A DNA stretch of 64,000 bases from CALKZN01 sp050633785. Its GTDB lineage: Bacteria; Pseudomonadota; Gammaproteobacteria; Arenicellales; Arenicellaceae. The DNA lies in NCBI GenBank assembly GCA_050633785.1, contig JBOEHE010000024.1, forward strand, positions 1 through 64,000. The letters run 5' to 3'. Positions within the stretch are counted from its first letter, which is position 1, and every line of letters begins with the position of its first letter. The notes beneath the pieces were generated by a model, which searched no databases, was not told the DNA's origin, and saw nothing but the letters and a program-made list of their open reading frames with translations. Position numbers and translations under genes: made by a program. Shown here in pieces: positions 35,901 to 44,064 of this stretch.

Positions 35901-36981
35901 GAAAAGACTCAAGCGATGATGGTGAAGGTGTGATATTACTGAATGCTTCAGGTGTTTTACTGAGTATTTTGACATCAGCATTGGTACTGGCAAGCCATAA
36001 CTTATTATTAGATGATCGATATATGGATTGTGAAGGTATATCAATATTGTATAGAGAAAATGCTTCTGTTTGAGTGTCAAAAGTAGCTAATGACCTTTGC
36101 CCTCTGGCCGCACTCAACCAGATAATTCCTTGTTCATCAATTTGCAGGCTTTTCAGCTTGTTGAGTAATGGAGGCGCTTCCCATGAGCTAATTGTATGAT
36201 TATCCTGATTCACTCTGTGTAAGGCATTTCGGGTGACAAACCAGATATAACCATTATTATCTTGAACTATATTACGGTCACTCCACCAGGATTGTGATGC
36301 TTTTGATTGATAGGGGATAGAGGTGAAAGTACGAGCTTCCCGATCAAACAAGAACAGACCATTATCACGTGTCAGAACCCATATGGTGTTGTTTTTTCCA
36401 TGACTTAAGCCTGTGATAAAGGCACCGTTGATCGCCTTGGGACTATGTTTGCCTATTTTGACGCGGGTAAATTTTCCTGATTTGTGGTCATAATGGTTCA
36501 GACCACCGCCCCAAGTACCTATCCAGATTGAACCATCCAAGTCAACCAACAAAGAAACTATGGCATCATTGGATAAAGAATTGTCATCATCAGGCTTGTG
36601 GTAAAATCGCTGTATTTCATCTGTTTCAGGGTTCAAGCGGTTTAAACCGACGATAGATCCGGCCCAAAGCTCCCCATGTTTCCCCTTGCGAATAACGGTG
36701 ACGTCTGAGTCTGAAATGCCATTAGGGTTTGACACATCATAAAGATATTTTTTTAAAGTGTTGCCATCATAGCGAAAAAGCCCATTCCAGCCTGACATCC
36801 ACATATAACCGAAGGCATCTTCTTCGAAGGCTCGTATTGCGGATGTTTCTCGTTCATCCAGTCCATACAAACTTGAAACCTCGAAGTCAATTGTTCCGCC
36901 ATAACGCCCGGCATTAGCAGGCAAAACTAATACTAAAAATACCAGCAGTTCTATGATTTTATAGATATTTATTTTCTGCAT
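32986..36981 (-). CDS. Giant hybrid sensor histidine kinase with Reg_prop beta-propeller sensor
   Basis: The 1331-residue protein is a one-polypeptide two-component system of the kind abundant in polysaccharide-degrading bacteria. After a signal peptide (LVFLVLVLPANA) come many Reg_prop repeats forming two seven-bladed propellers (to about 680), with repeated W-x-G-T/S motifs such as GSIWIGTWGGGLNHYD. A Y_Y_Y domain, one membrane helix (WWAITLFVFFAASILSIPLFF, near residue 790) and a PAS domain follow. The kinase has the H-box GIVHDFNNTLQV, an N-box NLALNAKDAL, G-boxes DNGVGIP and GSGLGITM. A C-terminal receiver domain ends the protein (ILVIEDNQ, LSDIMLKG, LVKPF). Ligand unknown; carbohydrate-type signals are common for this class. 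The REC-LuxR regulator is divergent at 37316. Confidence 0.88.
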   Translation of the reverse strand: MQKINIYKIIELLVFLVLVLPANAGRYGGTIDFEVSSLYGLDERETSAIRAFEEDAFGYMWMSGWNGLFRYDGNTLKKYLYDVSNPNGISDSDVTVIRKGKHGELWAGSIVGLNRLNPETDEIQRFYHKPDDDNSLSNDAIVSLLVDLDGSIWIGTWGGGLNHYDHKSGKFTRVKIGKHSPKAINGAFITGLSHGKNNTIWVLTRDNGLFLFDREARTFTSIPYQSKASQSWWSDRNIVQDNNGYIWFVTRNALHRVNQDNHTISSWEAPPLLNKLKSLQIDEQGIIWLSAARGQRSLATFDTQTEAFSLYNIDIPSQSIYRSSNNKLWLASTNADVKILSKTPEAFSNITPSPSSLESFLHNEISPFFIDEEDKLWVIAQDRVFSSGPKGDQLLLRQRLSLDNMASDSTELDLQDSIWLSSRDIIPGLVQYERKTNQFFTFKHDPEDDTSISSDRVLDILTVENKVWVATDLGLNMFDPETGKFKRFYVDPQNPKNEGLNNLNVMIKSQQDDFLWLGSWYNGLFKFDLKTKTFSAFDNTVLNVGNTVTSLNMDDAGTLWITSNNGFFAYNEDRKIYKSYSAKDGIDTTIICSIRDDQGRQWIGSRSYLYVLNTATDDILRLDSNDGLNGDVFFENMCAKDSKGHLYFMSNKAVNIIDPDKWNGETQKKKLVRLTDLRLNNLSVMPNSAPKAILNKDIRATQTISLNQKSNSLSIHFSALEYHSPKKISYQYRLLPVQENWISTSFDLPFATFTSLPQGTYSFEARARHGRSAWQDNARELQIKILPAWYQTWWAITLFVFFAASILSIPLFFLRQRRAERKRTRQAIERSENLMRKLLNSIPGETFMLDNNGICTYANKACAEFLGLEQDQVTGLDLATLLDERNFDMLPVHKERGFLSCLESKKTVKPSRYHYFLNGQNQPIPVQYISAPTYATGSTSQVSGVVVAFFNATDQIDAENTLLRAEKMETVSTLLDGIVHDFNNTLQVINFTVDGIIAFRDDYHPIEEELNVISKAADGAMQLCSRLMAISNNDMTISLRYMDINQELPAMIEFIEKAAGQSISITTITMGKTIWIRADENLLQNALLNLALNAKDALKSKPSNERNITFLLTTTEVKGIDFAVIKVIDNGVGIPQEDILKIREPFYSTKTASKGSGLGITMVDRFMINIGGEMQIQSTYGEGTFVSLYFPITMPDSSPETKPLLSDKQVLKGNGESILVIEDNQVHLDILQNYLVKLNYKPICASSSDEAFSLYEHHSSIDMILSDIMLKGSASGPEIIEQILQSNPEQKYCFMTGYIAIKEGKIALHEFDSLLVKPFSIYELANTLNHL

Positions 36982-37315
36982 TTTAGTTGCTGATGATTTG
37001 GCCAGCTTGATATTTTATTGACTGTTTACATATAATGCGAATGTTAGAATGACTGTTAAATAGCGGTTTCTCCAATTTGAAGAATCACTATAATCGCCGT
37101 TGGTAGGTGGGGATAGGATAGTACGACGACCATAGTGATATAAAGTAGTATGGCTTATTATTATTGATCAACAGTAAAAACTGTTGTCGTTTATGTTGGT
37201 AACTTTATAATCAGGTAGCTGATCTGTATATTATACTAAGGTATCGTTTTTAACGATTTACGATAACCCAGGGTAGCAGCTACATTCGCCTGCGTGGGGT
37301 AGAAATATCAAGAAG
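36982..37315. promoter_or_regulatory. Divergent control region between sensor kinase and regulator
   Basis: These 334 bases separate the kinase and regulator start codons. They hold two notable palindromes: CAACAGT-AAAA-ACTGTTG (37169-37186) and ATCGTT-TTT-AACGAT (37243-37257), plus TATAAT-like hexamers. They are candidate operators for the LuxR-type regulator; no gene is seen. Confidence 0.5.
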
Positions 37316-37936
37316 ATGCTGATCGTTGACGACCATCCAATGTTTGGTGATGCGTTGTTGAACTATTTATCAAGAGCAACAGATGGTGTCAGCTTTGAAA
37401 AAGCAGGTTCCATAAATGAAGCTTTTCACAGCCTTTGCAGAAACGATGATACAGACTTGATACTGTTGGATATAAACTTGCCAGATGCTCAGGGAGTTGA
37501 AGGACTGGTTTTATTGAGAAAAAAATTCCCTTTGATACCGATAGGGATTATCTCTGGTAATGAAGAAGGCTCTTTAGTGCAATCATGCTATGCCCATGGT
37601 GCCAGTTGTTTTATAAAAAAAACCTATAAAATCGATAAAATTGTAGGGATTATTGCGGATAAACTTTATAACGATATTGATTATTTCCCTTCAGAAGTAG
37701 AACTGAGTGATGACAATCAACGTGAAACCAAAGCGGACAAATACGCAGATATAACAAGTGCCGAAATGAGGGTGGTCATACAGATTTGTCAAGGCAAGAA
37801 TAACAAAGAAATTGCCAAAGAGTTGAACCTATCTTTGCCAACTATTAAAGCCCATACTTCAAATATTATGCGAAAAATAGGAGTTAAATCACGTGGACAG
37901 ATTATTCTTGAGTTAGGACAAAAAGGCCGCGATTAA
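37316..37936 (+). CDS. NarL/LuxR-type response regulator
   Basis: The 206-residue protein has a receiver domain (LIVDDHPMFGDAL, phosphorylation site LILLDINLPD) and a C-terminal LuxR helix-turn-helix (ADITSAEMRVVIQICQGKNNKEIAKELN, LSLPTIKAHTSNIMRKI). The ATG at 37316 makes an unusually short N-terminus; the four codons before it (AAT ATC AAG AAG) read on in frame as NIKK, typical of these proteins, but have no standard start. It is divergent from the hybrid kinase and may be its output partner. Confidence 0.88.
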   Translation: MLIVDDHPMFGDALLNYLSRATDGVSFEKAGSINEAFHSLCRNDDTDLILLDINLPDAQGVEGLVLLRKKFPLIPIGIISGNEEGSLVQSCYAHGASCFIKKTYKIDKIVGIIADKLYNDIDYFPSEVELSDDNQRETKADKYADITSAEMRVVIQICQGKNNKEIAKELNLSLPTIKAHTSNIMRKIGVKSRGQIILELGQKGRD

Positions 37937-38318
37937 TTACTTCTTTAGTAAAATAACGAATCAATGTTGTTTGGTTGATTTGCTTTTGGGTTTCTTCCTC
38001 TTCATTATTTAAACTTTTGTGTATTTCGAGTGTCTGATCAAGGCTTCTTGCCACTAAAGTCTTACCCACTAGGTGTTTGGAAAATCGAGGACTCTGTCAT
38101 TTCTTTGTGGATTCCATATGCATGTGTCGATGTGTTGACCAAGTCTAAAAGAATGGATAAATGACAAAAGTGTAAGCTCTTATGACAAAAAATGTCACAT
38201 TGCAAGTCGTTTTTTAGACTGGTTTTAAAATAAATGGAGTCGATTGTATTTAATAATGCTTATTTAAAACAATAACTTATGATGATTTTTGTGTTTTTTG
38301 GAGCGTGCCTCTTAAAAG
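37937..38318. other. Intergenic region upstream of the small-RNA promoter
   Basis: About 380 AT-rich bases with no supported gene. It contains two TGACA-based elements 21 bases apart at 38162-38197, described separately. The remainder shows nothing recognisable. Confidence 0.55.
38162..38197. promoter_or_regulatory. Paired upstream activator sites, candidate enhancer
   Basis: Site A TGACAAAAGTGTA (38162-38174) is imperfect; site B TGACAAAAAATGTCA (38183-38197) is a perfect inverted repeat with a five-base centre. Their starts are 21 bases apart, two DNA turns, as expected for a dimeric enhancer-binding protein. They lie about 125-160 bases upstream of the sigma-54 promoter at 38319. The pattern is not the NtrC one. 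Confidence 0.5.
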
Positions 38319-38334
38319 TGGCACATCACTTGCA
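38319..38334 (+). promoter_or_regulatory. Sigma-54 promoter of a candidate small RNA
   Basis: TGGCAC-ATCAC-TTGCA matches the -24/-12 sigma-54 consensus. Transcription would start near 38345. There is no open frame downstream before the terminator at 38466. Confidence 0.78.
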
Positions 38335-38344
38335 ATATAAAGTA

Positions 38345-38494
38345 AGTGTAGTCAATTAGAACGTTAGACTCCTATTTGCAAAACATACTAATAATAAATT
38401 TAGATACAAAGTGAACTGATAATAAGAACAAAAAGAATAATAAAAATAATAAAAGTTCCACTCCTAAGGAAGCCTCCCACAGGCTTCCTTTTTT
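38345..38494 (+). ncRNA. Candidate sigma-54-dependent A-rich small RNA
   Basis: About 150 bases run from a predicted sigma-54 start to a strong terminator and encode no protein. The central part is a series of A-rich units of the AAnAAnAA type (AATAATAAA, AATAAGAACAAAAAGAATAA, AAAAATAATAAAA), the motif bound by Hfq with Crc in Pseudomonas CrcZ/CrcY. CrcZ-family RNAs are also sigma-54 dependent but longer. Two CTCCTA-type segments could pair with ribosome sites. I infer a sponge or base-pairing RNA. Confidence 0.55.
38466..38494 (+). terminator. Rho-independent terminator of the candidate small RNA
   Basis: Arms AAGGAAGCCT (38466-38475) and AGGCTTCCTT (38481-38490) form a ten-base stem with loop CCCAC, followed by a six-T run. 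No coding gene lies just before it on the plus strand; the nearest ends at 37936. Confidence 0.92.
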
Positions 38495-38524
38495 ATTGCC
38501 TGCTATTTATTGGGAGACTTTTGT

Positions 38525-39370
38525 TTAGTTGATAGTCAATTCGTCTCCAACTTGGATGGTCGCGCCATTTCCTTGCGCCAACAGCATATTCTGACCAAAA
38601 GCTGCTGCCTTGGGTGGTGTGGGCATTGGGTTCAGTTTAACCAAGGATTTATAGGGCTGTTGTTTGGGGTCTTTGATGCCTGTTTCAATATCCACATTGG
38701 GCACAATGCAGCGCTGGCATGGATCACATGATAACAATTGGTAGTCTGCATGATGCAGGGTTCGACCACCTTGTTGATGCTCAGAAAATGCGGGTAGGGA
38801 TTCACCCTTGAGAACGATATTAGGGCGAAAACGCTCAATAGTCACGGGTTCAAACTGCTGTTCTAGCAGGTTTTGATTGAGTTTATCCAGAGAAGCCTGG
38901 TTGCATAATAAATAAGCGCAAGCATCAGCAAACTGTGTGGTGGCATCGCCAAAGCGGTCTGGCTTGGACTGAGGTCTTCTTTCATTGTTGGCCATGCGCA
39001 CCAGGCGTAATGGTTTTTTGCTTTGCAAGGCCTGTGTCAGCCATTCAGCAGCTTCGGTTCCCTCATCAACGACAACACACTCATCGCGCCAGATAGTTGC
39101 TTTAATAGTGGTGGTTGAAGTGTTCTTAGAGAAAAGTGGAACTTCCAGATCCAACATCTCCTCGGTAGACAATACCAAGTTATCAGCGTTTATCTGGGTC
39201 TTGATCAGAATCATTTCAGGGTGTTTTCGCATGGTGACAAACATGTCATTGTCATCGATAATCATCCAGTGTCGATCATAGCGTAATCCCAATGGTGTCA
39301 GTTCAGCCTTGTTGATGGCAATGCCGCGTAATGATTTTACCGGATAAACGAAGAGTTGACTGACTTTCAT
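38525..39370 (-). CDS. MOSC-domain protein, YcbX type without ferredoxin
   Basis: The 281-residue protein has the MOSC N-terminal beta-barrel (LFVYPVKSLRGI) and the MOSC domain with CDPCQRC. YcbX of E. coli adds a C-terminal [2Fe-2S] ferredoxin, absent here. Proteins of this type carry molybdenum cofactor and reduce N-hydroxylated bases. It stands alone, convergent with the candidate small RNA. Confidence 0.85.
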   Translation of the reverse strand: MKVSQLFVYPVKSLRGIAINKAELTPLGLRYDRHWMIIDDNDMFVTMRKHPEMILIKTQINADNLVLSTEEMLDLEVPLFSKNTSTTTIKATIWRDECVVVDEGTEAAEWLTQALQSKKPLRLVRMANNERRPQSKPDRFGDATTQFADACAYLLCNQASLDKLNQNLLEQQFEPVTIERFRPNIVLKGESLPAFSEHQQGGRTLHHADYQLLSCDPCQRCIVPNVDIETGIKDPKQQPYKSLVKLNPMPTPPKAAAFGQNMLLAQGNGATIQVGDELTIN

Positions 39371-39496
39371 GGTGTTCTAATACCTTTTGCATGATGTTTT
39401 AAATTCAACAAATATTAGCATTTTACGGTCTTTCTATGATGCAAATATCCTATGGTTACGGGTCTTTAATAGTACTGAAAATAGTACGCAGAAAAG

Positions 39497-41263
39497 CTAT
39501 GTCAGCAACAAAATCCACTGGGTCAGGCAGACGATAAATAAAAGTAGGCTCAGGGTTTGCCAGAAGCGAACAGGGTGACGCTGTATCAAAGGAGCTTCTT
39601 TCGCCAGGCGTATAATATCAGCGTTGGGATTAGTCAGGTCTGTAAGAAATTCTGATAGGGCTTCATAGCGTTGCATCGGGTTAGGGGCTGTTGCTTTTTG
39701 TAATACTTGATTCAACCATAGAGGAAGGTCAGCTGCCGTATTGCCATTATTTCGGTTGAGTGATTTGAAATGCCATTGCTCAAAGAGTGTTGGATAATGG
39801 CGGTTGGACCGAATAGCATCAAACGGCAAAGAACCGCTGAGCATCTCATAAACAATGCAACCCAGAGAGAATATATCGGAGCGGTTGGTGCCTTGTTGGC
39901 CCAACAGATATTCAGGGGCGATATAGTTAATATCTCCGACAGGGTTATCCTGACGAAAGTGATCGTTATCGAGGACATTTCTGATTTCATCCAGACCACC
40001 AACCTGAATTGTGCCAAGGTCGATCAGCTTGATATTCATGCTTTCGGTGAGCAGTATATTTTCCGGTTTCAGGTCTCTATGAACCATGCCGTTGCGGTGT
40101 AATACTCGAATGGCTGTCACCAGGTCTGTGGTAATGGTACGTACTTTTTCCAGGGAGGGTGCAGGGTTGTCGATGATCCACTGGCGTAAGGTTTGGCCTT
40201 CAATATATTCACAGACATGATAGATAAATGCACTGTTGGTTGGATGAGGGTGTATTTTCATGACGTGGTGGCTGTCCAGCTTACGGCCGACCCATTGCTC
40301 GCGACGAAAGGCCTCCATGTATTGCACATCATCAGAAAAATTTTCAGATGGAGCTTTAATGATTACTCGCTTGTTTTCCTGTTCGTCATGGGCAAGGTAG
40401 ACATGGCTGCGCGTGCTACTATGCAGGTTTTTTAAAATGCGGAAATGATCGAGACGATTATCAATGGCCATTACTGGCGGAATACGCAGGTGCAATAGCT
40501 TTTGATGTGCTTCGTCCAACTCCTCATTAGCCAGGTCTGTAATTTTAACCAGTAAACAGCTTATGTTGTCATCGCTACCGGCATCCAAAGCACATTTGAC
40601 AATTTTCTGCGCTAACGGTTCCAGTGTTGCGTTGTCCTGCGCTGCAGATTCCAGCGTGGTTTTCAGTGTGGTATTGGATACAAACTCATGCAAACCATCG
40701 GTGGTCAGCGCAAACACGTCACCCACCTGCGTTTCTTGCTGCCGGTAATCTACATCCAGACGATAGTCGATACCCAGAGCGCGGGTTAAATAGCTTTGAC
40801 CATCGCCTCGTGTATGTTGATGGTCGCGGGTTAATGGTGTCAACGAACCATCTCGATATAAATAGATACGACTGTCACCAACATGCAGCAGATGTGCGGT
40901 ATGCGATTTGATTATAACTGTGCTGAAGGTGGTAACGGGAGTGTCAGATCGGTTGTTGGCTTGTTGGCCATGGTGGTGCAACCAGCAATTTATGGCAGAT
41001 ATAACTTTGCTGGCTGCTTGTTTGACAGTCCATGAGTCAGGGGTGCTGTAATAATCATTGATGAAGTGAGTCACGCTGGTCTGGCTGGCCATCTGTGCCT
41101 GATTGCTGCAGCTCACGCCATCAGCAATACAGGCAACTGCTCCTTTGAAATTACGTTGTGCAGATGTGTTCGGCAAATGTGCGCAGAAAGCATCATCGTT
41201 TTGGGCTTTGATGCCAGCAACTGAACTCCCGCCAAATTCAACGTGTAACTGATTGTGTGTCAT
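39497..41263 (-). CDS. PP2C phosphatase/Ser-Thr kinase fusion with C-terminal anchor
   Basis: The 588-residue protein joins a PP2C phosphatase domain (about 1-245; ACIADGVSCSNQ, HVGDSRIYLYRDG, TTDGLHEF, DDNIS) to a Hanks-type kinase (about 270-540; Lys303 in VIIKAP, VHRDLKPEN with Asp397, DLG at 415-417 replacing DFG). One membrane helix near the C-terminus anchors it. It lies 59 bases downstream of the nitrate transporter gene and is probably in the same transcript. Such fusions are recurrent companions of nitrate-assimilation genes in gammaproteobacteria; their targets are unknown. Confidence 0.9.
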   Translation of the reverse strand: MTHNQLHVEFGGSSVAGIKAQNDDAFCAHLPNTSAQRNFKGAVACIADGVSCSNQAQMASQTSVTHFINDYYSTPDSWTVKQAASKVISAINCWLHHHGQQANNRSDTPVTTFSTVIIKSHTAHLLHVGDSRIYLYRDGSLTPLTRDHQHTRGDGQSYLTRALGIDYRLDVDYRQQETQVGDVFALTTDGLHEFVSNTTLKTTLESAAQDNATLEPLAQKIVKCALDAGSDDNISCLLVKITDLANEELDEAHQKLLHLRIPPVMAIDNRLDHFRILKNLHSSTRSHVYLAHDEQENKRVIIKAPSENFSDDVQYMEAFRREQWVGRKLDSHHVMKIHPHPTNSAFIYHVCEYIEGQTLRQWIIDNPAPSLEKVRTITTDLVTAIRVLHRNGMVHRDLKPENILLTESMNIKLIDLGTIQVGGLDEIRNVLDNDHFRQDNPVGDINYIAPEYLLGQQGTNRSDIFSLGCIVYEMLSGSLPFDAIRSNRHYPTLFEQWHFKSLNRNNGNTAADLPLWLNQVLQKATAPNPMQRYEALSEFLTDLTNPNADIIRLAKEAPLIQRHPVRFWQTLSLLLFIVCLTQWILLLT

Positions 41264-41322
41264 GATTTTCTGTTGTGCTTGGTCAAGGTTCTTTATCCTG
41301 GAGGTTGCACATCAACTTAAGA

Positions 41323-42789
41323 TCAGGATACATCAATCAATTGTACCTTGCCATCTGCATCAACCTCAGCCATATGGCCGCGAGGTTCTTCCAGAAATAA
41401 CAGTGAAATAAAACCGACAATCGCTGTTGCAGCAATGACCATAAAGAAAGTCTGGGTATCGACCAGGGAAAAGATAGTTAAATAAACTACGGCGCCTACA
41501 TTGCCATAAGCACCTGTCATGCCAGCGATCTGGCCAGTCAAACGACGTTTGATGAGTGGGACAACAGCAAATACTGCACCTTCACCAGCTTGGACAAAAA
41601 ATGAACAAGCCATAGCGGCAACGACTGCCAGCCATAATGGCCAGTTGCTACCAACCAGTGACATAACATAATAACCAATAGCCAGACCTGCTGTCAGAAT
41701 AAGCAAAGTGGATTTGCGTCCAAAGCGGTCAGAAATCCAGCCACCGCCGGGGCGCGACATTAAATTCATAAATGCATAAGCTGAGGCGACTAATCCAGCT
41801 TTTACTGGGTCGAGAGTAAAGGTTTCAGCAAAAAATAAAGGTAACATCGAAACAACCGCCAATTCTGAGCCAAATGTTGCGAAATACAGAATGTTTAGAA
41901 CAACGACTTGCTTGAACTTATAACGGTGTAACTCAGGCACTTCTTTAGTGAACAATGAGCGGTTGATGTCAATCGCTTTATAAGCATCAAAGATAAACAA
42001 GGCTACCAGGCTGATGTACACTAGATCGGTAATTGTTTCGGATAACATACTGACCCCGGCAGGTGACAGCTTCCAGTTGAGCAAAGCCAGAGCTCCGTAC
42101 AAAGGTAATTTCATGATGAGTAATAATACCAGATCGAATTTGCTGGTGACTTCCATGCCGCCGATGTTCTTGGCTTTGAAATAAGTTGATCCTTTCGGTG
42201 TGTCACTGACGTTGAAAAAATAGATGACACCGAAGATCAAGCACAGGAATCCTGTGGAACCGATAGCATAGCGCCAACCATCTTCACCACCAAATAACAA
42301 GGCTATTGTCGGTAGGCTTAATGCCGCTGCGGCTGAACCAAAATTGCCCCAACCACCATAAATACCCTCTGCAGTTCCTAATTCATTGGCTGGGAACCAT
42401 TCGCTGACCATGCGAATGCCAATTACAAAACCGGCACCAATAAACCCCAGAAGAAATCTGGCTAAGGCGGCTTGTTCAAAAGAGTTGGCAAAGGCAAACA
42501 TAAAGCATGGGATAGCGCTGATTATCAGCAGTGATGAATAGACCTTTCTTGGGCCGTAGTTATCAGTCAACATGCCGATGATGATGCGTGCTGGAATGGT
42601 CAAGGCGACATTAAGAATGAGTAGAGTTTTAATTTGGCTTTTATCGAGCCCCAGGCTGATTGCGATTGATTGCAACAGGGGAGCCAGGTTGAACCAGACC
42701 AGGAAAGTGACAAAAAACACGATCCAACTTAAATGCAGGATTTTCATCTTGCCGCTAAAAGACAATAGGTTAAAACGTTCTGCAGACAT
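41323..42789 (-). CDS. NarK/NasA-type nitrate/nitrite MFS transporter
   Basis: The 488-residue protein has about twelve membrane helices of the major facilitator superfamily. It contains NarK-type signatures: an early MKILHLSWIVFFVTFLVWF, the MFS loop GMLTDNYGPRKVY, and ISDRFGRKSTLL. The nitrate-signature-like glycine-rich stretches GGWGNFGSAAAAL and GMTGAYGNVGAVVYL are clear. It imports nitrate for the nasA/nirBD system encoded at 18109-25237. The start has a GGAG site, and a sigma-54 promoter lies at 42827. Confidence 0.93.
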   Translation of the reverse strand: MSAERFNLLSFSGKMKILHLSWIVFFVTFLVWFNLAPLLQSIAISLGLDKSQIKTLLILNVALTIPARIIIGMLTDNYGPRKVYSSLLIISAIPCFMFAFANSFEQAALARFLLGFIGAGFVIGIRMVSEWFPANELGTAEGIYGGWGNFGSAAAALSLPTIALLFGGEDGWRYAIGSTGFLCLIFGVIYFFNVSDTPKGSTYFKAKNIGGMEVTSKFDLVLLLIMKLPLYGALALLNWKLSPAGVSMLSETITDLVYISLVALFIFDAYKAIDINRSLFTKEVPELHRYKFKQVVVLNILYFATFGSELAVVSMLPLFFAETFTLDPVKAGLVASAYAFMNLMSRPGGGWISDRFGRKSTLLILTAGLAIGYYVMSLVGSNWPLWLAVVAAMACSFFVQAGEGAVFAVVPLIKRRLTGQIAGMTGAYGNVGAVVYLTIFSLVDTQTFFMVIAATAIVGFISLLFLEEPRGHMAEVDADGKVQLIDVS

Positions 42790-42826
42790 TATTGTGCTCC
42801 ATGAAAATTTCTAAAAGAGCCTCTAT

Positions 42827-42842
42827 TGCAAGTGGCGTGCCA
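42827..42842 (-). promoter_or_regulatory. Sigma-54 promoter of the nitrate transporter
   Basis: On the minus strand the sequence reads TGGCAC-GCCAC-TTGCA, a perfect -24/-12 element. Transcription would start near 42815, 26 bases before the transporter start codon. Confidence 0.9.
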
Positions 42843-42894
42843 GTTTTTCAAGGTGTTGAATAGAAGGGTTCTTGTGGGTTTGAGAACGACCTTT

Positions 42895-42911
42895 GGGGTG
42901 TCAATGGTGCA
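42895..42911. promoter_or_regulatory. NtrC half-site (proximal) for the transporter
   Basis: TGGTGCA at 42905-42911 matches the right NtrC half-site; the left half is poor. The inferred centre, near 42903, is 30 bases from the strong site and about 88 bases from the predicted start. Confidence 0.55.
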
Positions 42912-42924
42912 ATAGCCGATGGCT

Positions 42925-42941
42925 TGCACATTTTTAGTGCG
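42925..42941. promoter_or_regulatory. NtrC binding site (distal) for the transporter
   Basis: TGCACATTTTTAGTGCG has the exact GCAC-N7-GTGC core. It is centred near -118 relative to the predicted sigma-54 start at 42815. Confidence 0.82.
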
Positions 42942-43042
42942 AGAAGCAATTACGCAATCGATGTTTATGTCAAATGTTTGCAATAAATGCCGGGAGATTT
43001 TGTCATGATTTATGCTTGCGTCAAGCTGATTAGTTTACGACA

Positions 43043-43978
43043 ATGCGCAACATGTATAGATATTGTCGAAGAGGATTCTCTGCTTTGCTATCAGCATTGT
43101 TATTGCTGGTGCTGTATATTCCTTCGTCCTGGGCGACCATTGAAATTACAGATTCTTTTGGTAAGCATCGTTTTGAACAGGCACCACAACGTGTTGTGGT
43201 GGTGAATTGGACTCTGGCAGAACAGTTGTTTGAGCTGGGTGTTGTGCCGTTAGGTATTGCCGATATCGAAGGTTATCGAAAGCAAGTGGGTTTTTCCGAA
43301 GTGCCAGACAACATTGCTGATGTTGGTGCCCGTTCCGCCCCTGATTTAAACGCGATCGAAGCTTTAAAGCCAGATTTGATTATTATTGGTTATTCGCAGC
43401 GTGATCTTATTCGTCCGCTATCACGCATTTCAAGAGTGGTTTATTTCAATAATTTCAGCCGGCGTTATAACAATGCCGATAAGGCTCGTGAACGTTTTTT
43501 GACGCTGGCAACATTGTTCGACCGTGAAGCTCAAGCGCAGCAGAAATTGCAACAGTTGGATACGCGGTTTCTGGCCATGCGTCAACAATTATCAGATCAT
43601 TTTTCAGGTGAATTACCAATAATTACCGTTTTGCAGCACGACCAGAATCGCTGTTGTTGGCTGTATTCTGAAAATTCATTGTTGTTTTATACCTTGCAGA
43701 GATTGGGGTTTAAGACTGGCTGGCCTCAAGCTCCCAGCAAATTGGGAGTGAGCAGGCAGAAGCTTAGTGATTTATCTAAACTGCCCGGTTGGGTTTTAAT
43801 CATGCAGGAAGCCTCATCTCTTGATTTAAGTTCCGATCCACAATGGGCCTCCTTACCTTTCATAAAGCAACAGCGGTATAGAACATTAGCCCCCATCTGG
43901 AGCTATGGTGGTGTCATGTCCATGTTGTATCAGGCTGAGAAGTTACTGCCTATTTTGCAGACTATGCCAGAAAAATAA
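43043..43978 (+). CDS. Iron-siderophore ABC transporter substrate-binding protein (FecB/FhuD type)
   Basis: The 311-residue protein has a signal peptide (LLVLYIPSSWA) and the periplasmic-binding fold of class III with RVVVVNWTLAEQLFELGV, LKPDLIIIGYSQRD and a long linking helix. Such proteins deliver ferric siderophores or hemes to ABC importers. No permease or ATPase gene is adjacent, so partners must be elsewhere. Ends 86 bases before the scpA start chosen here. Confidence 0.85.
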   Translation: MRNMYRYCRRGFSALLSALLLLVLYIPSSWATIEITDSFGKHRFEQAPQRVVVVNWTLAEQLFELGVVPLGIADIEGYRKQVGFSEVPDNIADVGARSAPDLNAIEALKPDLIIIGYSQRDLIRPLSRISRVVYFNNFSRRYNNADKARERFLTLATLFDREAQAQQKLQQLDTRFLAMRQQLSDHFSGELPIITVLQHDQNRCCWLYSENSLLFYTLQRLGFKTGWPQAPSKLGVSRQKLSDLSKLPGWVLIMQEASSLDLSSDPQWASLPFIKQQRYRTLAPIWSYGGVMSMLYQAEKLLPILQTMPEK

Positions 43979-44064
43979 GCGCATTAACCGTTTTCTAGTC
44001 GCTGGTGCTCGCTATCCGCGTCGGTGTTTCTTATAATGCGGGTCAGATAGACAAAGTCATAATT

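Noticed and set aside
37316..37327. Non-canonical ATC start four codons before the regulator ATG
   Set aside because: NIKK is in frame but no accepted start codon is present; the ATG is retained as start.
38525..39370. Linking the candidate sRNA terminator with the MOSC gene
   Set aside because: The MOSC gene runs on the minus strand and ends 30 bases to the right of the terminator; the T-run is on the plus strand only.
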